NCBI RefSeq assembly: GCF_900177045.1
Contig: NZ_LT841358.1
Coordinates: forward strand, 1,389,396 to 1,453,395
Direction: 5' to 3'
DNA from: Candidatus Nitrosotalea okcheonensis
GTDB taxonomy: Archaea; Thermoproteota; Nitrososphaeria; Nitrososphaerales; Nitrosopumilaceae
DNA: 64,000 bases
The position numbers were made by a program, and so were the translations under genes. Numbering within the stretch: position 1 is the first letter of the stretch; every line of letters begins with the position of its first letter. Shown piece by piece: positions 28,068-36,763 of the stretch. Below the pieces are notes generated by a model that worked only from the letters and a program-made list of their open reading frames with translations, did not search any database and was not told the origin of the DNA.

Positions 28068-28390
28068 CAAATCTGGAATTTTCTTGGATTATGTGAAAAA
28101 AGGGAAAGTTTCAAGTATCTGTTTGGTGATTCTGTTGAAGAGATAAGCAAAACATACGATTTGTTATCTTCAATATTTGGAGAAATTTACCGATTGGCTG
28201 GAATAAAGGAAGAATATTTCTATATCATGCAGGTTCATGCGTTGGAGCTCATTACTGGCTGAACAGGACAAAGTACAATCATGCTATAGTGGCAAGAATT
28301 GGAGGCTGGAAGTCTGTCCAAACTTTGATTGATTGTTATGGACAGCCTGATGAGGATTATATCGTAAATTTCCTAACAAAAGATCATTAA
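28068..28390 (+). pseudogene. Tyrosine recombinase relic, frameshifted
   Basis: Two frames together read as the C-terminal half of a tyrosine recombinase. The first (28068 to about 28240) reads IWNFLGLCEKRESFKYLF, then DLLSSIFGEIYRLAGIKEEYFYIMQVHAL. The second continues GAHYWLNRTKYNHAIVARIGGWKSV, then QTLIDCYGQPDEDYI to a TAA at 28388. The box with H...GGW and the nucleophile Y in DCYGQ is present. The N-terminus and box I arginine are missing, and a single-base slip lies near 28230-28240. It is unlike the intact recombinase at 36764, so it came from a different element. Confidence 0.65.
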
Positions 28391-28405
28391 AAAATAATTA
28401 TCTAA

Positions 28406-28714
28406 AGACAATGTTTTAGACACAAAAAGGGATCAGTTCACATAAAACATATCCGTATGCAAAGCGATATGAATAACAACAAAATGGAACGAATGAATGA
28501 TGAGTTTAGAGACCGTGAGAAGGTAGCTATAGATCTACAGAAAAATAATTCTCCTTTGATTAACAGTTATCAAATTTATCATAATTACATTAGACCATAC
28601 ATGGAACTAGATGGTAAGACTCCTGCGAAGAAATGTGGAATAGAAGTGAGAGGCGATAATAAATGGTCAACATTGATTCAAAACACTTCCAAGGTGAGTA
28701 GAAATTCAACCTAA
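28406..28714 (+). pseudogene. DDE transposase C-terminal fragment
   Basis: The frame opens after a stop at 28403 and reads HIKHIRMQSDMNNNKMERMN then YQIYHNYIRPYMELDGKTPA to a stop at 28714. NNKMERMN carries the catalytic glutamate region, and NYIRPHMGLDGKTPAE-like text is the usual C-terminus of IS6/rve-type transposases common in this archaeal group. The first two thirds of the gene are missing, so it is a dead insertion-sequence remnant. The internal ATG at 28457 is not a real start. Confidence 0.65.
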
Positions 28715-28750
28715 GCTTACAATAGGGTGTACTTGTAATGCCATACTGAT

Positions 28751-29335
28751 ATGGGTGAAAATTATACTATGTTGAAATATGGAAATAAAAAATCTGATCT
28801 GATGCAGTTTTCTAAAAAAACTGCATTTTTCATAGTGGCATTTATTCCATTATGGATAATTGTGATAGTTAATTATGCCCTTACAAAAGGTAGCAATGCC
28901 AATTGGTATTTGATAGTAGGCTCATCAGCTTTCATTGTTGCTGTATGGATTGGTGTTTCATCATATTTAGAAAAATTACGTAACGATAGTGAAGGATCAC
29001 AAACTTTCAAGATAGTTCAAAAAGCAAATATCACACATGACGTTATTTTTTATGTATTAGGTTACATTCCGTCAATTCTTTTAACTAATTTTCATTTAAA
29101 AGAAATCATAACGTTTGCTATTGTTATTTCCATAGTATACATATTGTATATCAAAACAAACATGATGCACATTAATCCAATATTGGCATTGATGAAGTAT
29201 AACATGTATAAAGTAACAGATGATCATGACAATACTGTTGTTTTATTATCTAAACTTAATGTAAAAACAGGAATTGATGTTTCGTGTAATGAAATAACCG
29301 ATAATATCAATATTGTACTGGACTCTGACGGATAG
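28751..29335 (+). CDS. kwaA: Kiwa-like membrane protein KwaA
   Basis: 194 aa with four hydrophobic segments: TAFFIVAFIPLWIIVIVNYAL, WYLIVGSSAFIVAVWIGVSS, DVIFYVLGYIPSILLTNF and IITFAIVISIVYILYIKTN. A cytoplasmic tail NPILALMKYNMYKV...TVVLLSKLN follows. Four helices followed by an NP-hLxLhxYxhYxV tail is how I know KwaA proteins of the Kiwa anti-phage system. The next gene overlaps by 23 nt and resembles KwaB. Assigned from recall of the family pattern without a database search. Alternative: an unrelated membrane toxin or sensor. Confidence 0.6.
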   Translation: MGENYTMLKYGNKKSDLMQFSKKTAFFIVAFIPLWIIVIVNYALTKGSNANWYLIVGSSAFIVAVWIGVSSYLEKLRNDSEGSQTFKIVQKANITHDVIFYVLGYIPSILLTNFHLKEIITFAIVISIVYILYIKTNMMHINPILALMKYNMYKVTDDHDNTVVLLSKLNVKTGIDVSCNEITDNINIVLDSDG

Positions 29336-30374
29336 TCTTATTACATCCTATAACTTTCTATTTTCAACTTTGGCTAAAAAGGGAAACTATGATTGGATAT
29401 TCGACTCAATATCAAATTTAGAAAATATAACACCTAAGGGGTTTCTATTAAAAAAATCTACACATGGTAGGTACCTTGACGCTTTCAAACTTAAGCCAAT
29501 CAAAACTGTCTATTTTAGAAAAAAAATAATATCAGAATTAAAGCGAATTAAAGAGGCATATGATAAGGAACAAATCAAAATAGTTAGTTTTGATAAACAA
29601 GACACAGAAGATAACGCTCTTAGTGTATTAGATATTGATAAATTTTCATCAATCAAAAGTACAATTGATCAAATATCTCAATCTGCAGAAGCTAATTCTA
29701 TAGATAGCTTGAAGTCAATGGAACGTGCTAAGTTTTCCGCTATGTTATTTGACATAGCTGATGAAAAATCAGTTATAGCAATAGACACTGTTTCCATATT
29801 TAGTAAGGCATTTGAAAAAGGGGGTTTAGTGGCTACATATGATGAAATTGGATTACATGAATTAACCCAAGACTCTGCATTAGTATTCAAATTTGGGTTA
29901 CCATGTATTTACTTTGAAGAAAAGAAAAAATTGTTAGTAATAGATAGAGAATCTACGGAGAGTATATTCAATTTACTAGAACATTATCAAAAGAAAGCCT
30001 CAGTTCAATTCTCAGAAACATTAGTAGATATAATTAAACTGGATGATGGTGTATTTCAATCAGAAATTAAAAACATAACAGTAGCACGAAGAATAAACAA
30101 TATGATTGAGGGAGGATTATTTACTACTGATATTGAATTATATAAAAAACATGAAACCATAATTAAGAGTCATCCTGAATGGGATGATGAATTAACTCAA
30201 CTCGTTATAGAAGATAATAAGGTAAAACTTGACAGTAGTGACAGATTCAAATCTTTCTTACATCTAACTAGCTTAGATTTAATGAATCCAGCTATAGATC
30301 CAACTCAACATTTCATATCGTTCAAAAAACGTAAAGTAAGAGTGAACACCACAAAAATTATTCCAAATAAATGA
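29313..30374 (+). CDS. kwaB: Kiwa-like DUF4868 protein KwaB
   Basis: 353-aa soluble protein. The C-terminal two thirds (about residues 150-270) read FEKGGLVATYDEIGLHELTQ, then ALVFKFGLPCIYFEEKKKLLVIDRE and ESIFNLLEHYQKK, which matches my memory of the DUF4868 core (strand, hydrophobic FD-I, 'iyI.n...fe.iF.y'). KwaB is the DNA-binding effector partner of KwaA. The TTG start at 29313 lies inside kwaA, so the pair is coupled. No catalytic motif is evident. The family call needs a profile search. Confidence 0.55.
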   Translation: MYWTLTDSLITSYNFLFSTLAKKGNYDWIFDSISNLENITPKGFLLKKSTHGRYLDAFKLKPIKTVYFRKKIISELKRIKEAYDKEQIKIVSFDKQDTEDNALSVLDIDKFSSIKSTIDQISQSAEANSIDSLKSMERAKFSAMLFDIADEKSVIAIDTVSIFSKAFEKGGLVATYDEIGLHELTQDSALVFKFGLPCIYFEEKKKLLVIDRESTESIFNLLEHYQKKASVQFSETLVDIIKLDDGVFQSEIKNITVARRINNMIEGGLFTTDIELYKKHETIIKSHPEWDDELTQLVIEDNKVKLDSSDRFKSFLHLTSLDLMNPAIDPTQHFISFKKRKVRVNTTKIIPNK

Positions 30375-30540
30375 TTAATCTCTTATTGTTTCAATAAAAT
30401 AGATCTGTATCAAACACAAATATTCTAAAACTATTCCTAATTTTTTGATCCATAGAATTACAGAGGATCAAATGATCAGAGCTTTTTGTTAATACAATAT
30501 CAAACATATTCATTAAATGCTAAGGTGAGTGATTACAATA

Positions 30541-31527
30541 GTGCAAATTGAAGTAAAAAATGTGGGCTATGACGTTTACGAATCTCTGCATAATTTGATC
30601 GGTGTTAACGCTGTTGCTGCAACAATTGCACATCATGAATTAAAATTCCCTTTGGTTTCAGCTCATCAAAGTGAATTATTAAAATCAAACAAGGCAAAAA
30701 TCTCACTGAAAACTCCCTTAATGCAATTTGTTTACGTACCTAAAAAAGGCTGTAAAATAAATGAAAAATTAATCAAAGATGCAATTACAAAAAATTATAA
30801 AAATATAGTAGAAAAACATCCAGAATTAATTACAGATTTTTACTATCAATATTATCCCAATTATCCACCAAATGATATGGAAAGAGATGCTATTTTGGAT
30901 ATACAACGTGACTCAGGTGCTTTCATTCTTTCCGACTATGAAACAAATCCTGAGCAATCTGTTGATCAATTTGAATCTCAGATACTTGATCTTCGCAATA
31001 ATAATTCAAAGTATCTAGTATCCCCAACATTAGACATTGGTATGCAACCTATTGGATTATTTGCTAAAAAGATAGACAAACTGATAGAACATCAATTTCA
31101 AAGATTTAATGTAATTTACAGATCAATCTTCATACGCCAAGTCAATTGGATTGAACTCTCACAGAAAATCTTTGAAAAAGACATTTGGTGTAATGTAGTT
31201 GGTGTACCACAACGTTATCTTAGTCAAGCAAACCCATTTTCATTATTATCAACAGTCTTACTCTATGGGATACATAGTGCATCACTTGGATATCCTATAA
31301 TAAGAAGTACAAAAAAGATTCCAAACTCAAAATACAATTTCAATAAAGCAACACATGGTTTTGACAAAGTATCTGACATGTCAGAATCTGCAAGTAGAAC
31401 AGTTTCTATCAATGATCAGACAGATGAGCTGGCAGTTGCCAGAGAGCACATAATGAAAAAAACGTTTTTTGCAGAATATGTTCAAACTAAAACTGGATTA
31501 CTAGAAGCCTTAAAGATGATTCCGTAA
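30541..31527 (+). CDS. Unrecognised cargo protein with DSGAF motif
   Basis: About 328 aa. GTG 30541 has AAGGTGAG 11 nt upstream; GTG 30529 is an alternative start. The segment QRDSGAFILSDYE, followed by strand-helix alternation (SKYLVSPTLDIGM; DIWCNVVGVPQRYL; SLLSTVLLYGIHSASLGYPI), looks like a TIM barrel. DSGAF resembles the DSGGF of tRNA-guanine transglycosylases and their DNA-modifying relatives, but the other active-site motifs are not evident. Placed after the Kiwa-like pair with a 155-bp gap, so it probably has its own promoter. Function unknown. Confidence 0.55.
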   Translation: MQIEVKNVGYDVYESLHNLIGVNAVAATIAHHELKFPLVSAHQSELLKSNKAKISLKTPLMQFVYVPKKGCKINEKLIKDAITKNYKNIVEKHPELITDFYYQYYPNYPPNDMERDAILDIQRDSGAFILSDYETNPEQSVDQFESQILDLRNNNSKYLVSPTLDIGMQPIGLFAKKIDKLIEHQFQRFNVIYRSIFIRQVNWIELSQKIFEKDIWCNVVGVPQRYLSQANPFSLLSTVLLYGIHSASLGYPIIRSTKKIPNSKYNFNKATHGFDKVSDMSESASRTVSINDQTDELAVAREHIMKKTFFAEYVQTKTGLLEALKMIP

Positions 31528-31788
31528 TGGATGGAAATTAATAAAATTCACCATGGTTTTCCTATATTTCTGAGTTCTTGCCTTGTCCATTTTTCCACAA
31601 TGTGTTTCCTGAATTCCATCTTGAAAATTATCCACACTAAAGCATCTTAGTTTTTGTCTAGTCTCTAGAGAACATTTTAAACAAATTTTTTTCCTATATC
31701 CCCAATCATAATCTAATAAGAGTTTTTTAATGTGATTGCTTTCCTCGTGCCAATCTATGGTTCTTGCCTGTATATTCTCATTTTGCAA
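31510..31788 (-). CDS. Small Cys-containing protein, 92 aa
   Basis: Short frame from a TTG at 31788. It contains CLKC, then RCFS and THC, so four or five cysteines could bind zinc. Its 3' end overlaps the converging gene by 18 nt. No family recognised, and the start codon is weak. It could be spurious, but nothing else fills 31528-31870. Confidence 0.35.
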   Translation of the reverse strand: MQNENIQARTIDWHEESNHIKKLLLDYDWGYRKKICLKCSLETRQKLRCFSVDNFQDGIQETHCGKMDKARTQKYRKTMVNFINFHPLRNHL

Positions 31789-31870
31789 GGATCCTTAACG
31801 AAGATCTAAACTAGTTTATAGATCTGTTGGTCTGTTTTGAATTTCTTCTTGGGATAAGATGAGATTTAAT

Positions 31871-33274
31871 TTATTTACCAAACCGAAAATGCTTGAATTT
31901 ATCTACAATAGAATCTCCCTTGGTTTTTTCTTTTAATTCTGCTGATGCATGGTCTTTACAATAACATTGATCCTTCTCATCCACAAGTATGTCTTTTTCA
32001 CACTTGGCTATGCCACACACCTCACATACTGCAAAAGTATGTCTTTTTTGTAAACCTAGTTTGTGGTGACAGTCTGCAATATCATCTTCTATTATCACAT
32101 CAGATGCAGGCAGAATGATTCTGGAGTAATTATTTTCTTTAGATTCGAACTCAATCTCCATCTTAGGAACATAAACTAGTCGTGGTCTTGTTGTTATTGT
32201 GTTAATATCTGGTGCATGATGATATTCTTTGACTTCCGTTTTCTCTCGTGATATTTTTACCTCGTAGTGGATAATTGTCTTATTATCTCTAACTATCTCA
32301 GTTTTGACTTTAAACTCGATATCTTTCTTGTTTAAGCTTGGATCTAACTTGGATACTGCAGAATTAGGTTCTTGAGTAACTTCTATTGTAGTAGGGCTTA
32401 GATCTTCCAAATCTCTCACAATTTGTTTTTGCATGTTATCCAAATCATAAGGACTATGGCCCTTGTCATCTATACTGTAAAGTATTTCTCCGGATAATCC
32501 GTCTACAAAATATTTTCCTGAATTTTGTTGTGTGTGGATTTGTCTATCGGGAGTTTTGAATTGTTCACGCAAATTAAATTCCACTATATAGTATGGATGA
32601 AAGATCAATTCTCGTCTCTTTATGACTACTCTGTCTTTATTTTTTAATGTCAAAATAGAATAATCATCAAAAGTACCTTTTAACAGTAGACTGTTTTCTA
32701 TGACAGATAATTTGCTATCAGTACGACCTAGCATTACTCTCTTGTATTGTTCCATGAAGGTAGAACCATCCCAAAGATCTAATTGTTTTGAACTTGGATT
32801 ATTTGAAGCCCATCCCATTGCATCTGATGAGAAATCAGAAGATGTTACAAACAATCCTTTGTTAATGTTCAAATCATCCAATTTTGCTACAAAATCCCGA
32901 ATTTCTTTTATTCCGACTTTTCTATCTTCTGTATAATTTTTACATTCTATTGCAAGTGCAATGCTTCCACGTTTGGCTATGACATCAATTTCATTAAATT
33001 GACCCGATTGTCCTCGAATTTTTTGACCTCTCGTAGTTTGATATCCTCTATCTTTGAATATTCTTTCAACAGATTCTTCTAATCTAGTTCCAAGATCGCG
33101 TGTTGTTTTTTGAATTATCGGTTTTTCACTATCGGAAATTGGCTCATAGTCTTCTGTTTTAATCTCTTGTTGTGGAATATTTTCTTGGGATAAGTTATTT
33201 AGATTAATGCCACATTCGGGACAGAATTTTGTACTTCCATTCAGATCCTTCCCACATTCAGGACAGAATTTCAT
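31871..33274 (-). CDS. Zinc-ribbon Mrr-type restriction endonuclease-like protein
   Basis: 467 aa in three parts. Residues 1-25 form a double-CPxCG zinc ribbon (C4, C7, C18, C21). Residues 60-180 are a PD-(D/E)xK nuclease domain of the Mrr_cat type: D97 in NEIDVIA and E110-x-K112 in AIECKNY, followed by GLFVTSSDFSSDA. Residues 415-455 hold a second Cys/His cluster (CHHK...CEVCGIAKC...CYCKDH). The middle region is unknown. Nuclease residues are intact. No methylase lies nearby, so it may act on modified or foreign DNA. Its partner, if any, is unknown. Confidence 0.7.
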   Translation of the reverse strand: MKFCPECGKDLNGSTKFCPECGINLNNLSQENIPQQEIKTEDYEPISDSEKPIIQKTTRDLGTRLEESVERIFKDRGYQTTRGQKIRGQSGQFNEIDVIAKRGSIALAIECKNYTEDRKVGIKEIRDFVAKLDDLNINKGLFVTSSDFSSDAMGWASNNPSSKQLDLWDGSTFMEQYKRVMLGRTDSKLSVIENSLLLKGTFDDYSILTLKNKDRVVIKRRELIFHPYYIVEFNLREQFKTPDRQIHTQQNSGKYFVDGLSGEILYSIDDKGHSPYDLDNMQKQIVRDLEDLSPTTIEVTQEPNSAVSKLDPSLNKKDIEFKVKTEIVRDNKTIIHYEVKISREKTEVKEYHHAPDINTITTRPRLVYVPKMEIEFESKENNYSRIILPASDVIIEDDIADCHHKLGLQKRHTFAVCEVCGIAKCEKDILVDEKDQCYCKDHASAELKEKTKGDSIVDKFKHFRFGK

Positions 33275-33454
33275 ATATCAGGTAATTATTTAATGAATAA
33301 AAATAGATCCATTAAGCAAATTTACAAATTTCCAGTATTTAGCACAAAAATCACCATTGGTACTTTTTTTCCTAATTTCATGAATAGTTAACAAAGGTAC
33401 ATGCTAAATCTACACCACTTTTTTAAATCATAAACAGTACAGTACATCTCAGAC

Positions 33455-34528
33455 GTGAAAACTCTGCATTATTCCATAATTGCAATTCTATCTGTGGTTA
33501 TATTTTCCAGTTCCAGCATAGCACTTGCCCAACATGTGCCATTTACTCTTATCCAAGCTCCACTAAAACAATTCAAAGACGGAACTATAGCTCATGATGT
33601 ACACTGTAATTCAGGTCTTCAATTAGTCCTCAAGGCAGAATACTATACTCCCGCATGCGTCAAACCTGAAACTGCAAGCAAACTTGTTCAAAGAGGTTGG
33701 GCTTTGGATACAACTTTACCAGAACCTTTTGTCAACAAAATTGCAATAAATGGATTACAACAAAATTATACAATCGGTCAGCCAATTAGTGCCACAGTAA
33801 CTTATTCTGGATATTATTGGTATACTGAACCTGATGTAAAAATCTTGGATGCAAACGGTACTCAAATTTGGTTCAATTGTGCATATTGTTATGCACGTAC
33901 AGAGCCGATACCGTCTCCTGCACTTGAGCCATTTACTTACATTGTAAGAGATTATAGCAGTAACAAGCTCCCAGCGATCAACAAGACAGGCACTTACACA
34001 ATGATTGCATCACTTGAAAATAAAACAGCAAGTGCAGAGTTCACAATAGTAAAACCATTGACGCCGCTTGCATCATTTGAGCCATGTGACACTCCTTATC
34101 CGCAACCAGATACAGGGGTTGCAGTATTGTACATGCCTGTAAACTCTGTTGGAAAAGTTTGTGTGAGATATTATAATCCTAATGATACTCCTACACGGAT
34201 ATTTGGAATTAGATTCTTTGATCCAAATAATTCCAATCAAAATGCAACAGGTATTACAACATGGAATGATATAGGAAATAATTATACAATACCAAAAGGC
34301 GGCTCTACTGTAGTTTATTGGATAAAAACAGGAAATCAAACAGGATTTTATGGAATGGATCTCTTTTGTGGAGAAACACCTTTTGCAGTAGGATATGATA
34401 ATAATTCTAGAATAGTTTCAAGTGATTTCTCGTGGCTTGGTGGAACCTATAATTGCCCAATGCAAACATATCAATTTCATATTGACAGTATGGCTGGAAT
34501 TGGTGTCAGACACATCCAGTATCCTTGA
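33455..34528 (+). CDS. Secreted protein, 357 aa
   Basis: GTG start, signal peptide (LHYSIIAILSVVIFSSSSIALAQ), then a domain around DGTIAHDVHCNSGLQLVLKAEYYTPACVKPETASKLVQRGWA. I have seen this motif at the N-terminus of many secreted proteins of ammonia-oxidizing archaea. Two beta-sandwich regions follow, with frequent NxT/S sites and several cysteines. No membrane anchor at the C-terminus. Probably a host-type exoprotein carried by, or captured into, the element. Function unknown. Confidence 0.65.
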   Translation: MKTLHYSIIAILSVVIFSSSSIALAQHVPFTLIQAPLKQFKDGTIAHDVHCNSGLQLVLKAEYYTPACVKPETASKLVQRGWALDTTLPEPFVNKIAINGLQQNYTIGQPISATVTYSGYYWYTEPDVKILDANGTQIWFNCAYCYARTEPIPSPALEPFTYIVRDYSSNKLPAINKTGTYTMIASLENKTASAEFTIVKPLTPLASFEPCDTPYPQPDTGVAVLYMPVNSVGKVCVRYYNPNDTPTRIFGIRFFDPNNSNQNATGITTWNDIGNNYTIPKGGSTVVYWIKTGNQTGFYGMDLFCGETPFAVGYDNNSRIVSSDFSWLGGTYNCPMQTYQFHIDSMAGIGVRHIQYP

Positions 34529-34653
34529 GTGATAAAATGAAAATTACGCATATTTCCATGAACAAGTAGAGGAATCCATTACACGTATCTCAAATAAAAA
34601 TATTTAATTCAAAATTAAAAAATACTAAAAAACTAGATTGATGAAATTGAGTT

Positions 34654-34773
34654 ATGCGTTACAAAATAACATGGTATGAGACTATTACTGGGATACCAGA
34701 AACGGTTGAAATCGATGTTCCAGAAGTGAAAATTGGTACTGTCATCATACCATTTGACATAATCAAAAATTAA
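34654..34773 (+). CDS. Small protein, 39 aa
   Basis: ATG at 34654 to TAA at 34773, reading MRYKITWYETITGIPETVEI and PEVKIGTVIIPFDIIKN. Alternating beta-like pattern and an AT-rich upstream region support it only weakly. Too short for a family call. Confidence 0.35.
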   Translation: MRYKITWYETITGIPETVEIDVPEVKIGTVIIPFDIIKN

Positions 34774-34852
34774 TACAAATATGATTGCCAAAAAGCAATC
34801 CTTCTTTTTATTTTAGAAATACAATAGAACCGATATAATCCATAGTTACAGA

Positions 34853-35698
34853 TTATGGATATCTATCACATAATACACGACTAGAGTCATTTACCATAGA
34901 TATGTGAGTAATTGCTAGTACCGCATGATAAATTGCTTCTAATTTGTAATAATTCTCTCCTAACTGATCATATGTGTAATCGATCGTATTATAATTGCCA
35001 GTCTTCCTATCATAATTTTCATAAGTCATTTGTTGTTTTACATTATCATATTTGAAAGAAGAATGACCCACTGAATTTCTAACTGTTCTATCCCAACCAT
35101 CGAAATATGATAAATTAATTTTCTCTTGTAAAAAATGATTGTAAATTTCAGCAGGACTAGAATCTAAAATATTTTTCATGTGTATGGGTTCATTCTTGGC
35201 AATTTTATGCCATACATAACATTCTTGCAATGATAATTTGTATAAACCATCAACGATTCCTAGATATGCATAGCTTAAACCAACAAATTTTTCTTCAATT
35301 GAAGGGTTATTTCGCATTACTGCAGAACGGAGAATTTCAAGATTTCTGTAGATATTAATTCGTCTCTCTAATTTATCTACTTTGTTATTCATATTGAATA
35401 CCTGATTTACTACTTGTGGGTAGATCTTCAATGAAATTCTATAATCTGATTGTAGTAAACAAAAAATATTTTTATGATGAGTAGATATCTTACAAAATTC
35501 TACATCTATTGAATCCTGTAAATCATGAAATAATGCAGTAATTTTAGTCCGGTCTATTTTTGGGATTTGATTTTGCATAGTGTGAACAATTTCGTTAACA
35601 GTTATAGCAGAAAGTTTCAGACCTAATTTTGTAAACATTTTACTGGAGTTTTCTAAGAAACCAAAGAATTGTTGATCGGTATATTGTGTTATACTCAT
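34853..35698 (-). CDS. HEPN-domain-like protein A of a two-gene module
   Basis: 281-aa mostly helical protein. Residues 202-216 read WDRTVRNSVGHSSFK, containing R207-N208-x3-H212, the RN-x3-H (R-x4-H) catalytic motif of HEPN ribonucleases, in the usual place after two long helices. The region after it (MTYENYDRKT...YTYDQL) fits the beta-hairpin and helix seen in defence-linked HEPN proteins. Follows gene B (35709-36341) by only 10 nt, so it is second in the operon. No transmembrane segment. RNase activity is inferred, not shown. Confidence 0.6.
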   Translation of the reverse strand: MSITQYTDQQFFGFLENSSKMFTKLGLKLSAITVNEIVHTMQNQIPKIDRTKITALFHDLQDSIDVEFCKISTHHKNIFCLLQSDYRISLKIYPQVVNQVFNMNNKVDKLERRINIYRNLEILRSAVMRNNPSIEEKFVGLSYAYLGIVDGLYKLSLQECYVWHKIAKNEPIHMKNILDSSPAEIYNHFLQEKINLSYFDGWDRTVRNSVGHSSFKYDNVKQQMTYENYDRKTGNYNTIDYTYDQLGENYYKLEAIYHAVLAITHISMVNDSSRVLCDRYP

Positions 35699-35708
35699 GA
35701 TGTATGTT

Positions 35709-36341
35709 TTACCTCGATCTATGATTATTCATATAATTTACAGTGAAATATCCTATGGTTAAATCCACAATTTTTCCTTCCTTCATAAATTCACTAAAGC
35801 CATAACTAATGAGTGTTGAATTTTTTCTGAAACAAAATTTATTGTCTTTAACCCACCACCCATCATGTGCTAATGCATTTCGTAGATCATTATTGAATAT
35901 TGATTCAAAATCCGGTGTCACTAGTATCTGGGTTAATTTATCAATTAATTTACCAAATGTATCTTCTTTACATATTTGCCAAGTTCGTGTTTGATTATTT
36001 CTGGTTGTATATTCAAATTGTTTTTCTTTATTCAGTATGCTTAGAAGAAATCTCTTTAGTGTTTCATATTTTGCTAAAGTTATTTGGCACAATATGAGAA
36101 AGTAATTATGAATTATATCATTTTCAGTAAAACCATGTTTACTCATATCAGATTTGAATTCTGAGAATTTTGCAGGATGTATAACATCACTTAATTTATT
36201 GACTAATATTCTGGTGAGTTCATTTCTTTCAAGAATCTGAGAGTATACTTCATCATGTGGATCTTCTTTTAACCAGCCTTTATTTTTTAATTCAAGAAGT
36301 GATAATGAAGTAATCCTTTGAATATCTTCTTCTGAAACCAA
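35709..36341 (-). CDS. HEPN-domain-like protein B of a two-gene module
   Basis: 210-aa helical protein. NDLRNALAHDGWWV holds R154-N155-x3-H159, again the HEPN RN-x3-H motif. The N-terminal 100 residues include a long helix pair (IIHNYFLILCQITLAKYETLKRFLLSIL). TTG start at 36341. First gene of the operon, 10 nt before protein A. Two adjacent HEPN proteins without a recognisable nucleotidyltransferase (MNT) antitoxin are unusual. They could form a hetero-oligomeric RNase or include one inactive regulator. Confidence 0.6.
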   Translation of the reverse strand: MVSEEDIQRITSLSLLELKNKGWLKEDPHDEVYSQILERNELTRILVNKLSDVIHPAKFSEFKSDMSKHGFTENDIIHNYFLILCQITLAKYETLKRFLLSILNKEKQFEYTTRNNQTRTWQICKEDTFGKLIDKLTQILVTPDFESIFNNDLRNALAHDGWWVKDNKFCFRKNSTLISYGFSEFMKEGKIVDLTIGYFTVNYMNNHRSR

Positions 36342-36763
36342 CTTTATTATCTAAACATCACATGTAATTAGGAATTTAGATCTTAGATTATTGCCATGAA
36401 TTCCGATTCCGTACAATCTGCTGGACGTAATTCTGCTATTTTTTCATAGACATATGATCATGCTAAAATCGAATAATGTAACTATGTGATAGATGCCTAA
36501 GCAAATCTACATCTTGAAACTTTACTCTGAAAGTGCACAAAATTATTAAAATCTAAAATGTTGCATAAGGATTTATTTCGTTCCTGCTATGAAACGTTTC
36601 ACTAAAATCTAGAATTAAATTATTTAAAATAAAATAGATGTGTTTTCTTTCCCACCGCAAAAATCATCCCAAAAAACAAGACTCGTAGAATCCCTGCCTA
36701 AATATAAAAAGAATGCCTGTAACCCTTACTGATATAGTATTCTAGTAGAGTATTGTTAGAAAA
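36342..36763. other. Gene-poor AT-rich spacer with promoter-like elements
   Basis: 422 bp between the divergent HEPN operon and the recombinase. No open frame over 20 codons looks real. AAATATAAAAAG near 36700-36711 is a strong TATA-like box facing the recombinase. The left part presumably holds the HEPN operon promoter. Otherwise nothing recognised. Confidence 0.4.

Noticed and set aside
27676-28146. 156-codon open frame in the palindromic region
   Set aside because: Its protein is a Cys- and aromatic-rich mix with no domain pattern. It starts inside the att repeat, crosses every GTACGAA site, and ends within the recombinase relic in a different frame.
30541-31527. Calling the DSGAF protein a DpdA-type DNA transglycosylase
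   Set aside because: Only one short motif matches, and no 7-deazaguanine synthesis or Dpd partner genes are in the element.
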